From positions 1 through 17,803 of the forward strand of contig DASTBU010000112.1 of assembly GCA_035711845.1 (NCBI GenBank): DNA of 17,803 nt, given 5' to 3'. A program made the position numbers and the translations under genes. The stretch comes from DASTBU01 sp035711845 (GTDB lineage Bacteria > Acidobacteriota > Vicinamibacteria > Vicinamibacterales > 2-12-FULL-66-21). This document shows positions 1 to 7,051 of the stretch, piece after piece (the first letter of the stretch is position 1; each line of letters opens with the position of its first letter). Under the pieces are notes generated by a model. It saw only the letters and a list, made by a program, of their open reading frames with translations, was not told the origin of the DNA and ran no database searches.

Positions 1-17
1 CACAGACAGCGTGGCGC

Positions 18-213
18 GAGCGACCACCTCGCTGGCCGCGGGCTTGGCACGCCAGGCGGTCCAAAACGGTGGTCGCTCACGCCACGGTACTGCGACTGAC
101 CACCTCGCCGGCGGTGTCGCACTTGTCGGGCGGCACAAGGCGCCGCCCGAAGCGCTTTTCTGGCAACTCGCAGCGTTGATTGAAGTTGGCGGAAGCATTC
201 GCCCAACGCTGCG
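18..213. repeat. Cluster of perfect inverted repeats (hairpin-rich segment)
   Basis: Four inverted repeats follow one another. GAGCGACCACC at 18-28 pairs with GGTGGTCGCTC at 68-78, with CTGGC/GCCAG nested inside at 32-36 and 51-55. TGCGAC at 91-96 pairs with GTCGCA at 116-121. CGGGCGGC at 127-134 pairs with GCCGCCCG at 142-149. CGCAGCGTTG at 169-178 pairs with CAACGCTGCG at 204-213. A 74-codon GTG reading frame (11-235) crosses the area, but it resembles no family I know and its composition looks non-coding. The segment could be a structured RNA, a recombination site array or the scar of a mobile element. I could not fit it to an integron attC site because no properly placed GTTRRRY core is present. 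The arms are certain; their role is not. Confidence 0.5.
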
Positions 214-256
214 CATTGACGTCGACCGCGATTGAGGCGAGACCGGGTGACCGCGA

Positions 257-315
257 GGGGGAACACCTCGCGCGGATGTCCTGTTCCCCCCAACTGTTCC
301 CCCACGGTGTTCCTC
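257..315. promoter_or_regulatory. Repeated GGGGGAACA boxes upstream of the MNT-HEPN pair
   Basis: GGGGGAACA at 257-265 is followed by its exact complement TGTTCCCCC at 282-290 and again at 295-303, 13 bp apart. A related GGTGTTCCTC lies at 306-315. The first two can form a hairpin with a 16-nt loop. Four copies of one word in about 60 bp just upstream of a gene with a DNA-binding domain suggest a multi-site operator. The regulator that binds it is not known. Confidence 0.4.
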
Positions 316-350
316 TCTCCGCGATTTCGGTTGATAGTGAATCCTAATTC

Positions 351-366
351 GGGCATGATTATGCCC
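351..366. promoter_or_regulatory. Palindrome over the nucleotidyltransferase start codon, candidate operator
   Basis: GGGCAT (351-356) and ATGCCC (361-366) form a perfect palindrome with a 4-nt centre. It covers both candidate start codons, at 355 and 361. TTGATA at 331-336, followed after 17 bp by CATGAT at 354-359, is a weak sigma70-like promoter inside the same sequence. A repressor bound here would block transcription or translation start. The HTH protein encoded immediately downstream is the obvious candidate, but that is inference. Confidence 0.4.
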
Positions 367-996
367 ACATTGGGTATCGCCAGGAAGCGGGCTTCTCCGG
401 GTCGAAAAAGCCTCGCGGACGCGCTGTTCACGAGAACGCAGCAGCGTGTCCTCGGCGTGCTCTTCGGCCAGCCTGATCGGAGCTTCTATGCCTCGGAATT
501 GATCCGTACGGCGGGCACGGGTTCGGGGGCCGCCCAGCGCGAATTGGCGAGGCTCGAGAACAGCGGCTTGCTCGTGAGCCGGCGTGTCGGTCACCAGAAG
601 CACTACCAGGCCAACACCGCGTCTCCGCTCTTTGCCGAACTGCGAAGCATCGTGCTGAAGACAGTCGCCCTCGCCGAGCCGTTGCGAACGGCGTTGAAGC
701 CTCTGTCCTCGTCTATTCGAGCTGCCTTCGTGTATGGCTCGGTAGCGAAAGCGACGGACCGGGCGACCAGCGACATCGACCTGATGATCGTCAGCGACAA
801 CCTCACGTACGGCGAAATATTCGGTGTTCTGGAGCGTGTCACGAAGACACTCGGACGGCAGGTCAACCCCACGGTGTACACAGCCGCGGAGTTCTCCAAG
901 CGCAGCCGCCAGGAGAGTGCGTTCGTGACGCGCGTGTTGGAGCAGCCCAAGGTCTGGATAATCGGTGGCGAGGATGACCTCCCAGTCGCCGCTTGA
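361..996 (+). CDS. Winged-HTH nucleotidyltransferase (MNT antitoxin-like)
   Basis: The protein is about 211 residues. Residues 18-95 form a winged-helix domain of the ArsR-like type found in these fusions (ALFTRTQQRVLGVLFGQPDR, then ELARLENSGL). Residues 115-205 are a minimal nucleotidyltransferase domain with the GSx10DxD signature: G126-S127, then D138 and D140. In MNT-HEPN toxin-antitoxin systems the nucleotidyltransferase neutralises the HEPN RNase, in studied cases by AMPylating it. The extra HTH suggests it also represses its own promoter. The reading frame overlaps the HEPN gene downstream, as expected for a coupled pair. The start is ATG 361, with ATG 355 also possible; neither has a clear Shine-Dalgarno sequence, so a leaderless transcript is conceivable. 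The family call is firm. The antitoxin role is inferred from the motif and the neighbour. Confidence 0.82.
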   Translation: MPTLGIARKRASPGRKSLADALFTRTQQRVLGVLFGQPDRSFYASELIRTAGTGSGAAQRELARLENSGLLVSRRVGHQKHYQANTASPLFAELRSIVLKTVALAEPLRTALKPLSSSIRAAFVYGSVAKATDRATSDIDLMIVSDNLTYGEIFGVLERVTKTLGRQVNPTVYTAAEFSKRSRQESAFVTRVLEQPKVWIIGGEDDLPVAA

Positions 997-1420
997 CCGT
1001 CTCGCGGGCCCGGGGAATGTCCTGTCCAAGGAACCCCCTGATGCGAACGAGTTCGCCGGCCTGGTGCGATCGGGGCTGGCGAGGCTGAGGGACGCCGAGA
1101 AGGCCTCGAACTCGCTGTACAGCAGGTTCGACCTCGCTTACAGCGCCGCTCATGCGCTCTGCCTGGCGGCGCTTCGGCACCGCGGCTACCGCTCGTCGAA
1201 GCGATACATCGTCTTTCAGGTACTGCCCGACACCCTCGGCCTCGGGCCGGATGTCTGGCGGGTGCTGTCGAAGTGTCACGACATGCGGAACCGGACCGAA
1301 TACGAAGGGGCCCTCGATGTCGATGAGAGGCTCGTTGCGGACCTGATCGCGTCGTGCCGGAAGGTGGCGGAGAAGGTGGAGGGGCTGCCGCCAATCGCTC
1401 AAGGAACGAAACCGAAGTGA
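974..1420 (+). CDS. HEPN domain protein, putative toxin partner of the nucleotidyltransferase
   Basis: The protein is 148 residues and mainly helical. The N-terminal helices (about 25-70, with YSRFDLAYSAAHALCLAALR) are typical of small HEPN proteins. The C-terminal motif near residue 105 reads HDMRNRTEY. Classical toxic HEPN RNases carry Rx4-6H. Here the spacing is kept (R105 to residue 110) but tyrosine replaces histidine, a variant I recall from HEPN proteins that travel with HTH-nucleotidyltransferases. The gene overlaps the upstream gene by about 23 bp; GTG 965 is an alternative start, so translation is probably coupled. It is either a HEPN RNase with altered chemistry or an inactive or substrate-binding version. 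The domain call is good; the activity is unknown. Confidence 0.72.
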   Translation: MTSQSPLDRLAGPGNVLSKEPPDANEFAGLVRSGLARLRDAEKASNSLYSRFDLAYSAAHALCLAALRHRGYRSSKRYIVFQVLPDTLGLGPDVWRVLSKCHDMRNRTEYEGALDVDERLVADLIASCRKVAEKVEGLPPIAQGTKPK

Positions 1421-1447
1421 GCCGGTCAAGCAGAAGAAGGCTTCATC

Positions 1448-1906
1448 ATGACGAGTCAGAAGACTGCACTGGATCGACGGGTCATTCGAGGGACGAAGAA
1501 CGTATTCGCCGACCTCGGGTTCCCCGACGCCGACGTGCGTCAGGTGAAGCTGCGCCTGGCCTACTGCGTGACCGAGTCGTTGAACAACCGGAAGCTCTCC
1601 GATGCCGCGGCTGCGAAGGTCTTGGGAGTGTCCCTCGCCAGCGTGCGGGCGATTCGCAGCTACAGACTCCGTGTGTTTTCGATTCACCGGCTGATGACCT
1701 TGGTGACGTCGCTGGGTCACGACATCGAGATTCTCGTCCGGCGAACGCCGCATAGTCGCAAGACCGGGCGACTCCACGTGGCCGGCGCAGAAACGGAATC
1801 GAGTGCATATGGCCGTGCTCGTCGCAGGGCGCTTGCTCGATTGCGGCAGGGACTGGACCTGCAATGGTCGCCTCCAACGGCGCGTGACGTGGTTCATCAG
1901 CGATAA
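1448..1906 (+). CDS. HigA/Xre-type HTH protein, orphan antitoxin-like
   Basis: The protein is 152 residues. Residues 15-112 match the HTH family of HigA-like antitoxins: NVFADLGFPDADVRQVKLRL at 18-37, a helix-turn-helix around 48-75, then FSIHRLMTLVTSLGHDIEI at 77-95 and GRLHV at the usual family end near 107-111. The start ATG is preceded by a purine-rich GAAGAAGG at good spacing. Relatives normally follow a RelE/HigB-type toxin gene. Here only 27 bp separate it from the HEPN gene and no such toxin is present. About 40 residues of low-complexity Arg/Ala-rich tail extend past the usual end. It sits 49 bp before hsdM, so it could act as the control protein of that operon. DNA binding is likely; the partner is unknown. 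Confidence 0.7.
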   Translation: MTSQKTALDRRVIRGTKNVFADLGFPDADVRQVKLRLAYCVTESLNNRKLSDAAAAKVLGVSLASVRAIRSYRLRVFSIHRLMTLVTSLGHDIEILVRRTPHSRKTGRLHVAGAETESSAYGRARRRALARLRQGLDLQWSPPTARDVVHQR

Positions 1907-1955
1907 GCGTGAACACGAAGTCGGCATTCGCCGGTTTTCGACATTGTGGAGTGAC

Positions 1956-3997
1956 ATGGAACAAGGCCAACTGAACTGGGTCGCCAACTTCATCTGGGGT
2001 ATCGCCGACGATGTCCTCCGCGACCTGTACGTTCGCGGGAAGTACCGCGATGTCATCCTGCCGATGACCGTGCTTCGTCGTCTCGATGGTGTCCTTGAAC
2101 CGACGAAGCAGGCGGTTCTGGACATGAAGGCGTCCCTCGACAAAGCGGGCATCACGAACCTTGACCAGGCGCTTCGTCAGGCCGCCGGCCAGGCCTTCTA
2201 CAACACGTCGAAGTTCACGCTGCGGGACCTCAAATCCCGGGCGAGCCAGCAGCAGCTCAAGGCTGACTTCGAAGCTTACCTCGATGGGTTCTCGCCCAAT
2301 GTGCAAAGCATCCTCGAGAACTTCGAGTTCCGGAACCAGATTCCACGTCTCTCGAAGGCCGACGCACTCGGCACGCTGATCGAGAAGTTCACCTCTCCGG
2401 ATGTTGATCTCAGCCCAACTGGCCTCGACAACCATGGCATGGGGACGGTTTTCGAAGAACTCGTCCGCCGGTTCAACGAGGAAAACAACGAGGAGGCCGG
2501 CGAGCACTGGAGGCCCCGCGACGTCGTAAAGCTAATGGCCGGGCTGATCTTCCTGCCCGTTGCCGATCAGATTGAATCCGGTACGTACCTCCTTTACGAC
2601 GGGGCTCTCGGGACGGGCGGCATGCTGACTGTTGCCGAGGAGACGCTGCAGCAGCTCGCCGCCCAGCACGGGAAGCAGGTGGCGACGCACCTTTACGGGC
2701 AGGAGATCAACGCTGAGACCTACGCCATCTGTAAGGCGGACCTCCTGCTCAAAGGGGAAGGCGACGCCGCCGGCAACATCCTCGGGGGTCCGGAACATTC
2801 GACGCTTTCGAACGATGCCTTTCCCTCCCGCGAGTTCGATTTCATGCTCTCGAACCCGCCATACGGCAAGAGCTGGAAGAGCGATCTGGAGCGCATGGGC
2901 GGCAAGGAGGGAATCAAGGATCCGCGCTTCGTGATCGAGCACGCAGGCGATGCGGAGTACTCGCTCGTCACGCGGTCCAGCGACGGCCAGATGCTGTTCC
3001 TGGCCAACATGCTGTCGAAGATGAAGCGGGGCACCAAGCTCGGGAGCCGGATCGCGGAGGTGCACAACGGGTCGTCGCTCTTCACGGGCGACGCCGGCCA
3101 GGGCGAGAGCAATATCCAGCGCTGGATCATCCAGAACGACTGGCTTGAGGCTATCGTCGCGCTACCGCTGAACATGTTCTACAACACCGGCATCGCAACG
3201 TACATCTGGGTGCTGACCAACCGGAAGCCGGCGCATCGGAAAGGTCAGGTGCAGCTGATCGACGCCACGCAGCAGTTCAAGCCGCTGCGCAAGAACCTCG
3301 GGAAGAAGAACTGCGAGTTGTTGGACGAGGACATCCAGCGCATCTGCGACACGTTCCTGAAGTTCGAAGAGACCGAGCAGTCGAAGACCTTTCCGAACGC
3401 CGCGTTCGGCTACTGGAAGGTAACCGTGGAGCGGCCGCTCCGGCTGCGGATCGACTTGACCAGCGAAGCTCGTGCGGCCTTTCGGAGTGTGTGTGACCAG
3501 GAGAGGGAGGAGGAGCTTGCCGATTTCATCGATCGGGCATCGGAGACAGTTGGCCCGGGGCCGCATCTCGACTTCACGGCGTTGATTGGCTGGTTGGAGC
3601 CGCTCGCTGGGACGATTGGCGTCAAGCTCACCGCGAGGCGACTCAAGCTCGTACAGAACAGCCTCGCGCACAGAGAAGAATCGGCCCGCCGCGTCATCAA
3701 GAGAGTCCACAAGCCGACCAAGGTCACCGCAGACCCATCCACGGTCTCTTCGAGGCGACGGTCGACGGTAAGGCCGCTGTGGTGGAATACGAGCCCGACC
3801 CCGACCTGCGCGACACCGAGCAGGTGCCGCTTCTCGAGGAGGGCGGCATCGAGGCTTTTCTGAAACGCGAGGTACTGCCCTATGCCGCCGATGCCTGGTG
3901 CGACCGCGACAGCGTTAAGACCGGCTACGAGATCAGCTTCACCCGCTACTTCTACAAGCCGCAGCCGCTGCGGTCGTTGGAGGAGAGCCTCGCGTGA
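1956..3997 (+). pseudogene. hsdM: Type I restriction-modification N6-adenine methyltransferase HsdM, frameshifted and 3'-truncated
   Basis: The start chosen is ATG 1956 (MEQGQLNWVANFIWGIADDV), which matches the family N-terminus and has GGAG 4 nt upstream. An earlier in-frame start at 1803 gives no family match. Residues 1-160 are the HsdM N-terminal helical domain. The SAM-binding motif I is D215-G-A-L-G-T-G-G222 and the catalytic motif IV is N300-P-P-Y303, so the catalytic core is intact. The frame is lost at CCC 3734-3736. One extra base there would restore the expected C-terminus, seen in the other frame as GLFEATVDGKAAVVEYEPD and then RDTEQVPLLEEGGIEAF and GYEISFTRYFYKPQPLRSLEE. Without correction the frame runs on to 3863 in unrelated sequence. 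Just after SLEE, at about 3984, family similarity ends and abiEi sequence begins. No hsdS or hsdR follows. The frameshift could be an assembly error, but the lost 3' end is not a single-base problem. Confidence 0.85.
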
Positions 3998-4372
3998 TGC
4001 AGGCGGAGCACGTCAGGAATGGCGGCCATCCTCCGGAATCCGGGAGGCACCGTCATGTCCAGCTTCGCCGTTGACAACGTCGGAGAGGTCGTGCAGCGTC
4101 AGCGCGGTCGCGTGGCTGAAGACTCCCTGTAGCTCGTCCTGCCGGTTCCGCGACCAGAGCTGCCAGACCATGAGATCGGGCCTGGCTGGCGTCGGAAACT
4201 GCGCCAGCCGGTACACGCCGCGTGCCTCACGGACCCAGTTTCCGGCCCCCACCTGATACGGGTGGACACTGTCCTCGTAGCCGGCGTCTCGCGCCTGGCG
4301 GGCGGTAAAAAAGCCGCCTTGTGCGTGCGCCATCTCGTAGAGTCTGCGGAACGCGGCTGTATTGCGTGGCAC
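3985..4372 (-). pseudogene. AbiEi-type antitoxin / transcriptional regulator, frameshifted and 3'-truncated
   Basis: Read from GTG 4372, the product begins VPRNTAAFRRLYEMAHAQGG and continues FFTARQARDAGYEDSVHPYQ, VREARGVYRL and FSHATALTLHDLSDV. This is the winged-helix N-terminal domain of the type IV AbiEi antitoxin family. At 4073-4080 the frame breaks. The next frame gives STAKLDMTVPPGFRRMAAIP and then LRLHHARLSS, again family-like, until it stops dead at about 3985 against the end of hsdM. The expected C-terminal half and the partner nucleotidyltransferase toxin AbiEii are missing. In the original frame a 135-codon ORF runs from 4420 to 4013, so a shortened DNA-binding protein could still be made. 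AbiEi proteins repress their own promoter, and a large palindrome lies exactly there (4373-4407). Confidence 0.75.
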
Positions 4373-4407
4373 GCTATAAAACCTCAAATGATTTGAGGAG
4401 TTATAGC
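4373..4407. promoter_or_regulatory. 35-bp near-perfect palindrome at the abiEi promoter
   Basis: Nested arms share one axis at 4390: GCTATAA (4373-4379) with TTATAGC (4401-4407), and CCTCAAAT (4382-4389) with ATTTGAGG (4391-4398). Only the two 2-nt spacers break the symmetry, so 30 of 34 positions pair. On the minus strand TATAAC (4405-4400) can serve as a -10 element about 28 nt before the GTG start at 4372. AbiEi antitoxins are known to bind inverted repeats at their own promoter, so this is a likely operator, and it has survived although the gene has decayed. Confidence 0.65.
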
Positions 4408-4480
4408 CTCTAACGCCCACACCTGCTCAGCGGTCCTCGTCACAGCACGCGCCGCTGGACCGCGGTTCGTCCGGCTGCCG

Positions 4481-6400
4481 CTAACGGCCAGCTCGGTGCT
4501 GCAGGAGAATCGAGGTAATCCCCGCATGGTGCCGCCGTTCGGCCCACGCGAGCGGTGTGGCCCACGGCTCGGCCCCGGCCTCGATCGGGTCGGCCCCGCG
4601 CGCCAGCAGCAGTTCGACCAGCGCCACGCGTCCCCAGCGGCACGCCCATCCGAGCGGCGTGCTCTTGAGGAATTCGTCCCGGATGTCCGTGCGCGCACCC
4701 GCATCCAGCAGCATGGTCGCCAGCGCCACGCCCACGCCATGGTCCCGCGCGATCACTTCGTGCAACATCGTCTGGCCCGAGTCCGTCGACCGAAGATTGG
4801 GATCGCAGCGCTCAAGAATCCGCCGGAATGTGGCGCAGCTGTCCGCCTGTTCGGCTTCGGTTAGGTCCCGATGCCCGGGCAGCGGACGCCACAGTATCCA
4901 GAACCAGCGTATGTCGTCACGCGGCCAGCCGATCCGTTCGAGCGCCATGCGCACGATCTCGACACGGCGGCCGCTCGCCCCGCCCCACAGGAGCGCTTCT
5001 TCGACCGTGCCTGACTCCAGATGCGGGTCGACTTCGCCCTGAAGCATCCGGCCCGCCAGGTCCACGTTCCCCATGTAGCCGACGGAGCCCGCGTCGATCC
5101 AGCCGCCGTGTTCGACCATCAAATCGATCATGGCCTGGTCGGGCGCGTGCGTACGCGGGGATCCGCCGTTATAGGCCGCCCCGATCGCTGAGCCCGCGGT
5201 GTACACCGAGGCATTCGGATCCGCGCCGTACGCGAGCAGCAGGCGAGCCATGTCGATCCGTCCAGTGTTGACCGCCTCCAGCAGCGGGCCGCCCGACGAG
5301 AACGTCTGCTCTTCGATCTGGCCTAACTGTATCTGCTCGTTCGGGTCGAGACCTCGTTCGAGCAATCGACGCAGCACGTCAGGACGATCGCCCCGCACGG
5401 CCGCCTGCAGCACCGCCGTTCCCTGCAGCGACTCGAGCGGGCGTGACGCGAGATAGTCCCAGCGGCCGAGCGCAGCGGCCGGGAGCAGCGTCAGCTCGGC
5501 GCCACGTTCGATGAGCAGCGCGGCCATCGCCTCGCGGGCCGACCGGTGCGAATCCGCGGCGAATTCCCAGACCGCGAACTCCAGTGGCGTCCGTCCTTTC
5601 CATCGCCAGAAGTCAGGCTGCGACGGCTTGTTCACGTCGGCCCCGTGGTCGAGCAGCCATTTCGCCACCCGCAGGAGGCCGTACTGCGCCGCACGGTGCA
5701 GCATCGTCACGCCGTCTGGTGGGCACATGCCGGCAAGCGCGGGCTCAGATTCGAGCACGGCGATCACCGCCCCCTCGCCGCCGGTCATCATGGCGTCGCG
5801 GAGACGACGCACACCGTCGTCAAGCGCGTTGACGACGCGCGCGCCGCGCTTTTCCTCGTGCGCGGTCATCAGCGCCACGATTTCGTCGTAGCCGCGTTCC
5901 TCGGCAATGGTGCGCGGGCCGGTGGCGTCGCGGTTCGGCCAGATGCCGTCGCGCGTGTCGGCGCCCGCCTCGAGCAGCAGCCGCGTCATTTCGACGTCCC
6001 GCGCCATGACGGCGATGTGGAGCGCGCGGATCTCCGAGCCGGACGGTCCACCGGGCAACAAGTCAACAATCTCGGGCCTTCGCGCGAGCAGCGCTCGCAC
6101 CGCTTCGAGGTCGCCCTTCTTCACGGTGTCGTGCAGCCGCTTCGTCGTGACCCCCTCAACGCCGGCCTTCAGCTTGGGCCAGCTCTCGAATCCGTACGAG
6201 CGCGCCAGGACGAATTGCGCGTCGTGCAGGGCAAAGGTGGCCGGCGTCGCGGTGCGACAGTAGGCCTCGACCTCGAGGACGGCATCCGGCGACTGCGCGC
6301 GATACGCCTCGAGCAGCTCCCTGGCCTGTCTCCGCAATTGATCGATGTCGGGATTCTCGCGCATCACGCGCGTGGGCGGGTGAGTCGGGCGGACGGTCAT
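4481..6400 (-). CDS. Ankyrin-repeat protein
   Basis: The protein is 639 residues. The N-terminus (about 17-80: DIDQLRRQARELLEAYRAQS, later FALHDAQFVLARSYGFESWP) is a short helical module that I associate with soil-bacterial ankyrin proteins. From about residue 85 onward there are roughly nine to ten ankyrin repeats, for example LHIAVMARDVEMTRLLLEAG, MLHRAAQYGLLRVAKWLLDH and PLLEAVNTGRIDMARLLLAY. A less regular block at about 430-530 contains several Trp residues. No signal peptide or membrane segment is evident, so it is probably a cytoplasmic scaffold or binding protein. The start at 6400 is supported by GGGAGAGGAG about 7 nt upstream. Nothing in the repeats shows an enzymatic activity, and the binding partner is unknown. 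Confidence 0.9.
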   Translation of the reverse strand: MTVRPTHPPTRVMRENPDIDQLRRQARELLEAYRAQSPDAVLEVEAYCRTATPATFALHDAQFVLARSYGFESWPKLKAGVEGVTTKRLHDTVKKGDLEAVRALLARRPEIVDLLPGGPSGSEIRALHIAVMARDVEMTRLLLEAGADTRDGIWPNRDATGPRTIAEERGYDEIVALMTAHEEKRGARVVNALDDGVRRLRDAMMTGGEGAVIAVLESEPALAGMCPPDGVTMLHRAAQYGLLRVAKWLLDHGADVNKPSQPDFWRWKGRTPLEFAVWEFAADSHRSAREAMAALLIERGAELTLLPAAALGRWDYLASRPLESLQGTAVLQAAVRGDRPDVLRRLLERGLDPNEQIQLGQIEEQTFSSGGPLLEAVNTGRIDMARLLLAYGADPNASVYTAGSAIGAAYNGGSPRTHAPDQAMIDLMVEHGGWIDAGSVGYMGNVDLAGRMLQGEVDPHLESGTVEEALLWGGASGRRVEIVRMALERIGWPRDDIRWFWILWRPLPGHRDLTEAEQADSCATFRRILERCDPNLRSTDSGQTMLHEVIARDHGVGVALATMLLDAGARTDIRDEFLKSTPLGWACRWGRVALVELLLARGADPIEAGAEPWATPLAWAERRHHAGITSILLQHRAGR

Positions 6401-6992
6401 GACGAGCTCCTCTCCCGGCCGTGCCTAGTGCACGGCCCTACGCCCGTTGTCCGCTCTACCAGGCAGGAAAAGAGATCATCCTTGACGACGACACGACCGA
6501 TGTCGGGGTGGACGCAGTCCTTTCCGCGGACGTGGGTGACGCCCCGATGCGCCAGCCCCAGTATACCGCGCGGATCGAGGCGCCTTCTGCGTAGCACGCA
6601 TGCGGCGGGAGAAAACACTACCCGCGAAAAGACGCCAGTGTTGACTTGACTTAACTGTCCACAGTTTCGTCGACCGTGCATTAAACCGGACGCGGCATCG
6701 TCCGCCATGCAGGCCAAATCTAGGCTACGCGGGGCCTCAATGAGCCCGACCACGAGTCTGCGCGAGTACTGAAAGGCCTAAGCGATTCGACGATACGAGG
6801 CCTTACACAATTTTCAGTCACCGGAAACCGGTGACCTCGTTGGGTGTTGGGCCACGCGCAGCATCGCGGCCAGATTCCCTCTCAGTTCTATGTGAAGCCG
6901 GCTCCCGTGGCCGTCGGTCTTGCCCCGACCCGGCGACCGCAGCGCACGACGTGCGCTCCGAGGGTAATCTGCCGATGAGCAACGAACCAGTC
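6401..6992. other. Intergenic region without a convincing gene, two palindromes
   Basis: This stretch separates the minus-strand ankyrin gene from the plus-strand propeller operon and should hold both promoters. AACTGT-CC-ACAGTT at 6653-6666 is a perfect palindrome just after a TTGACTTGACTTA sequence. TCACCGG-AAA-CCGGTGA at 6818-6834 is a perfect 7-bp-stem hairpin. Neither is followed by a T-run, so operators or attenuators are more likely than intrinsic terminators. A 118-codon minus-strand frame (6753-6397) ends with a TGA that overlaps the ankyrin ATG, but its sequence resembles no protein family I know. Confidence 0.5.
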
Positions 6993-7031
6993 CTGACGTT
7001 TATCTGACGTTCATCTGTCACGCGCTACCGT
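6993..7031 (+). promoter_or_regulatory. 11-bp direct-repeat response-regulator box and promoter of the propeller operon
   Basis: CTGACGTTTAT (6993-7003) and CTGACGTTCAT (7004-7014) are in perfect 11-bp register, followed by a partial third copy CTGTCACGCG (7015-7024). TACCGT at 7026-7031 fits the TAnnnT form of a -10 element. No good -35 hexamer is visible, and the repeats occupy that position. Tandem 11-bp repeats at -35 are the classic target of OmpR/PhoB-type regulators, one of which is encoded at 9075. The same arrangement recurs at 11174-11212. Confidence 0.65.
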
Positions 7032-7051
7032 TCAATCAGGGGGCGTTGAGT

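Noticed and set aside
160..230. Integron attC site
   Set aside because: GCCCAAC at 201-207 fits an outer core box, but no matching GTTRRRY box lies at a proper distance and no integrase is present.
11..235. 74-codon GTG frame at the window start
   Set aside because: It is crossed by four strong inverted repeats, has no recognisable family and no clear ribosome binding site in view.
1803..1955. Upstream extension of hsdM to ATG 1803
   Set aside because: The extra 51 residues overlap the Xre-like gene and have no HsdM similarity, while ATG 1956 has a ribosome binding site and the family N-terminus.
863..2155. 430-codon minus-strand frame
   Set aside because: It is antisense to the HEPN, Xre and hsdM genes, which are clearly real, and has no family pattern.
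5546..6649. 367-codon plus-strand frame
   Set aside because: It is antisense to the ankyrin gene, Arg/Pro/Ser-rich, and a typical shadow in GC-rich DNA.
6397..6753. 118-codon minus-strand frame whose TGA overlaps the ankyrin start
   Set aside because: The overlap looks like coupling, but the ribosome binding site of the ankyrin gene explains the sequence there. The translation resembles no family I know and has no domain pattern.
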